Shown here: in pieces, positions 26,150 through 28,179 of the stretch
Position numbering within the stretch: the stretch's first letter is position 1
Layout: every line of letters begins with the position of its first letter
Source: Coemansia sp. RSA 1804
Lineage: Eukaryota > Kickxellomycota > Kickxellomycetes > Kickxellales > Kickxellaceae
DNA: 28,179 nt
Direction of reading: 5' to 3'
NCBI GenBank assembly: GCA_027578815.1
Contig: JANBTH010000186.1
Coordinates: forward strand, 1 to 28,179
Notes under the pieces: model-generated
Databases searched by the model: none
The model's input: only the letters and a program-made list of their open reading frames with translations
Told to the model about the DNA's origin: nothing
Made by a program: the position numbers and the translations under genes

Positions 26150-26851
26150 GAAGGACTTTTTCCTCCCCCCTTTCTTTTTTGGGCAGTATCCAATCCCTGC
26201 TGTTTCTTTTATTTTTTGTTCGTCCTTCATTTCGTGAAAGGCAACCCCTCGTTTTTTTGCCGTCAGTTGCTTGTGTTGCCTTTTCTCCCCTTTCGCATAT
26301 ATTTGAGGAGCCGCTTGTCCACGCAGTTGCGAAAATAAAAAATTTAGAGTCCCTTGTTTTTGTCGCTTCCAACTGTTATTTCTTTTATTTCTCTTTATTT
26401 TATTTTGTTTTATTTTTCTGTCCTTGCTTTATACACCACCTCTGCCATATATATACTACACTTTTTTATTTCCACATATATCCACAACAAAAAAGCCAGT
26501 TTCCAAACGCTTCTTGGTCTACTCTGTGCCTTGCCTTGTATTACTTACCCATATTCTCAACCCGAACACTTGGAAACCAGACGGTGTCGATATATCTGTG
26601 CTTTCTTGTTTGTTGTTTGTTGTTGTTTTATTGCATATACGCGGCTATACAAAGTTTCGTTTCGGCTTTCCTTTAACGCGCACGGCCCAGTCGTTCACTG
26701 GCAGTATAAAGAACCAAAGAGCAATCCATTTACCTCCCCCACGTGGATTGTGGGTCATATAGAGCTTGTTGTACACCACATCGGTGCTGTCGTCTGAACA
26801 GAAGCCAGCAGCTTGGTCTACGGTCTTGATTATTAAATAGGGGTTTGAATA
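26150..26851 (+). promoter_or_regulatory. CT-rich promoter and long ATG-free leader of the right-edge gene
   Basis: On the plus strand the stretch from about 26155 to 26480 is pyrimidine-rich, with TATA-like motifs at about 26297 (CATATATTTGA) and 26444 (CCATATATATAC). From the ATG at 26049 to the one at 26852 there is no ATG at all, about 800 bp in which roughly a dozen would be expected by chance. This fits a promoter followed by a long 5' UTR under selection against upstream starts. A TATAAAG at 26705-26711 could be an alternative box. Confidence 0.45.
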
Positions 26852-26896
26852 ATGGTCGATTGCAGTGATGTAAGTACCGACTGGAAGAGCCAGCAT
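26645..26896 (-). CDS. Doubtful 83-codon ORF antisense to the leader of the right-edge gene
   Basis: ATG 26896-26894 opens MLALPVGTYITAIDHYSNPY, then LIIKTVDQAAGFCSDDSTDV and a C-terminal part with WFFILPVNDWAVRVKGKPKR before TAG. The alternation of hydrophobic and polar residues and the LPxGTY opening recall small beta-trefoil lectin or inhibitor proteins, but no diagnostic motif is present. It lies antisense to the inferred leader and first exon of the plus-strand gene, and both are unlikely to be real. An in-frame TAA just upstream of the start defines the N-terminus. Confidence 0.22.
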   Translation of the reverse strand: MLALPVGTYITAIDHYSNPYLIIKTVDQAAGFCSDDSTDVVYNKLYMTHNPRGGGKWIALWFFILPVNDWAVRVKGKPKRNFV

Positions 26897-28179
26897 TCTC
26901 AAAGCGCAGTGTTAGTGTTGCTTAAACATTAGCGATGAGTGGATGCGCTCAGCTCTCCTGTTTCCAATGTTGTTATCTCTGGAAGTATGCGAGGAGAGGG
27001 GAACGGGGAGGATACGCAGTGTCGGATTCAGTACATACCAGCTCATTCCATCAAGCTGGCTGTAGGTGTCGCTTGCTTTGGAAGGGGACGGATGATATTT
27101 GGACTCTATAGCTGGAAACCTGGTGCTCTGCGTTTTAGACGGTTAAAGTTGCTAATGATTCTCACTTGAGCTGTGGATGAGGTATCCAATCCATGTGTTT
27201 TCTTTTGTTCTGTATGCGTTGTTCTGATATGTTTATGTGTTTTTTTTTGGCTCCACAATCAATTTGCATCATCCTTGTAGCCCATTGCTGCCAGCGCCGC
27301 AAAGGATACTCCGACTACCATCAGCAGCAGTAGCAACGGCGGGAGACAGCAGCAGCCCTCGCGCGGCCCACCGTACAAATACGATATCCGCGTAACAGGC
27401 GACCTCTACGCCGACGACAGAGATAATGGCGCCTCGACCAAGGTGTCTGTAAAGGTATGTCACTATTGATTGCGACGGAACATTTTCCTGGTGCGCTATT
27501 GCCAAAAGCACACGCGCATGGTTGCTTTGACCATGCCGCGTGCATCTTGGCTGTCTGTGTGTATATGGGGGGAGGCCCAGCGATCAGCTCAGCAAAATCC
27601 ACCGAGAATAGGGGGGACGCGGTTGTTGGCCCTCCTTTCCAATGGCAACAGAAGCAGCCCATCTGGGGCCTTTGTGCTTTGTAGGGAAAGAGCTGGATAG
27701 CCGAATGCTGTGTTTCTCCCCGTTTTTTGTCGATGATCCCACTTTTTCCCCTCCCGTCTTTTCCTATGGAGCTTGTGGAAGACGCTCTCAGGCTTCAAGG
27801 CATATGTGGGTTTTTGTGTTCATCCTTCCACTTTTGCTGGTTGCTTAGTTGGAACCGCTAGAGCGGAGTGCAAGTCTGCTGTCCACATCTCACTCATCAC
27901 CTCTCATCAAGCGCATCTGGTGCTCAGACAGCCGCCTTTTCGCCAGCATCACACACCAGGATATCTGTACTCATAGTTTCCTAAAGCAGACATTGGGGGG
28001 TTGGCTGAGTTGGAATGATTCGCGTTTTTTGTTCCAATTGTTTTGGTTTTTCTTCCAATTCTGCTTTGGCATATGTTGGGAGTATACCTGTTTTGTTGCA
28101 TCCCTTTATTGTGCATGCAGACTCGGCCAGATGCACTACACCGCGCATCCATGCATTTGTGTTATGATTTATGTTTTGC
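26852..28179 (+). CDS. Spliced, unrecognised gene (3' partial at window edge)
   Basis: The model is inferred from splice signals. Exon 1 (26852-26869) is ATG plus five codons (MVDCSD) ending at a perfect GTAAGT donor. Intron 1 (26870-27280) ends in CATCCTTGTAG. Exon 2 (27281-27454) is open in the required phase 0 for 58 codons: a low-complexity start (AASAAKDTPTTISSSSNGG), then PPYKYDIRVTGDLYADDRDN and STKVSVK, ending at GTATGT. Intron 2 could end at GTGCATGCAG (28120), giving phase-0 exon 3 from 28121 (TRPDALHRASMHLCYDL) running off the window. An alternative acceptor lies at about 27684 (TGCTTTGTAG), also phase 0. The strand-like segment YDIRVTGDLY suggests a folded domain begins in exon 2. 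I do not recognise the family. Exon 2 is the best supported part. Confidence 0.42.

Overview
The window is nuclear DNA of a fungus. Its long genes are mostly uninterrupted, gaps between genes are short and AT-rich, and several starts are preceded by CT-rich tracts on the coding strand. The one clear splicing signal pair uses fungal-type GTAAGT/GTATGT donors. The gene set (Skt5, Bud6, Stt4, Coq9, Bsd2/Ndfip, Sm F) is eukaryotic and, taken together, fungal. Gene style and sequence divergence suggest an early-diverging 'zygomycete' lineage, perhaps Kickxellomycotina; that placement is inference only.

Layout. 2-1579 (+): a 5'-truncated Skt5/Chs4-type chitin synthase activator with Sel1 repeats and a CaaX end. 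1757-2320 (-): an unrecognised 187-residue protein, convergent with it. 2988-5774 (-): Bud6/Aip3. 6148-8154 (-): a SET-domain protein lysine methyltransferase of the Rkm/Efm1/SETD3-6 type. 8546-10216 (-): a divergent F-box-like protein, which opens an AT-rich stretch running to about 13.5 kb. In that stretch lies a damaged coiled-coil locus (11.8-13.0 kb), invaded by or rearranged with a pair of inverted arms that carry inner palindromes. 13550-13906 (+): spliceosomal Sm protein F. 14023-21030 (-): phosphatidylinositol 4-kinase III alpha (Stt4). 21663-22481 (+): Coq9, divergent from Stt4. 22772-23683 (-): a Bsd2/Ndfip ubiquitin-ligase adaptor, convergent with Coq9. 23.7-26.1 kb: gene-poor. 26852 to the right edge (+): a spliced, unrecognised gene behind an 800-nt leader without any ATG.

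Functional links. Skt5 and Bud6 both act in polarised growth and cell-wall deposition at the cell tip or bud neck, and Stt4 makes the plasma-membrane PI4P that supports the same processes. These are ordinary housekeeping genes that share no operon-like arrangement, so the proximity may be chance. The least explained parts are the foldback structure and broken coiled-coil gene at 11.5-13.0 kb, and the spliced gene at the right edge.
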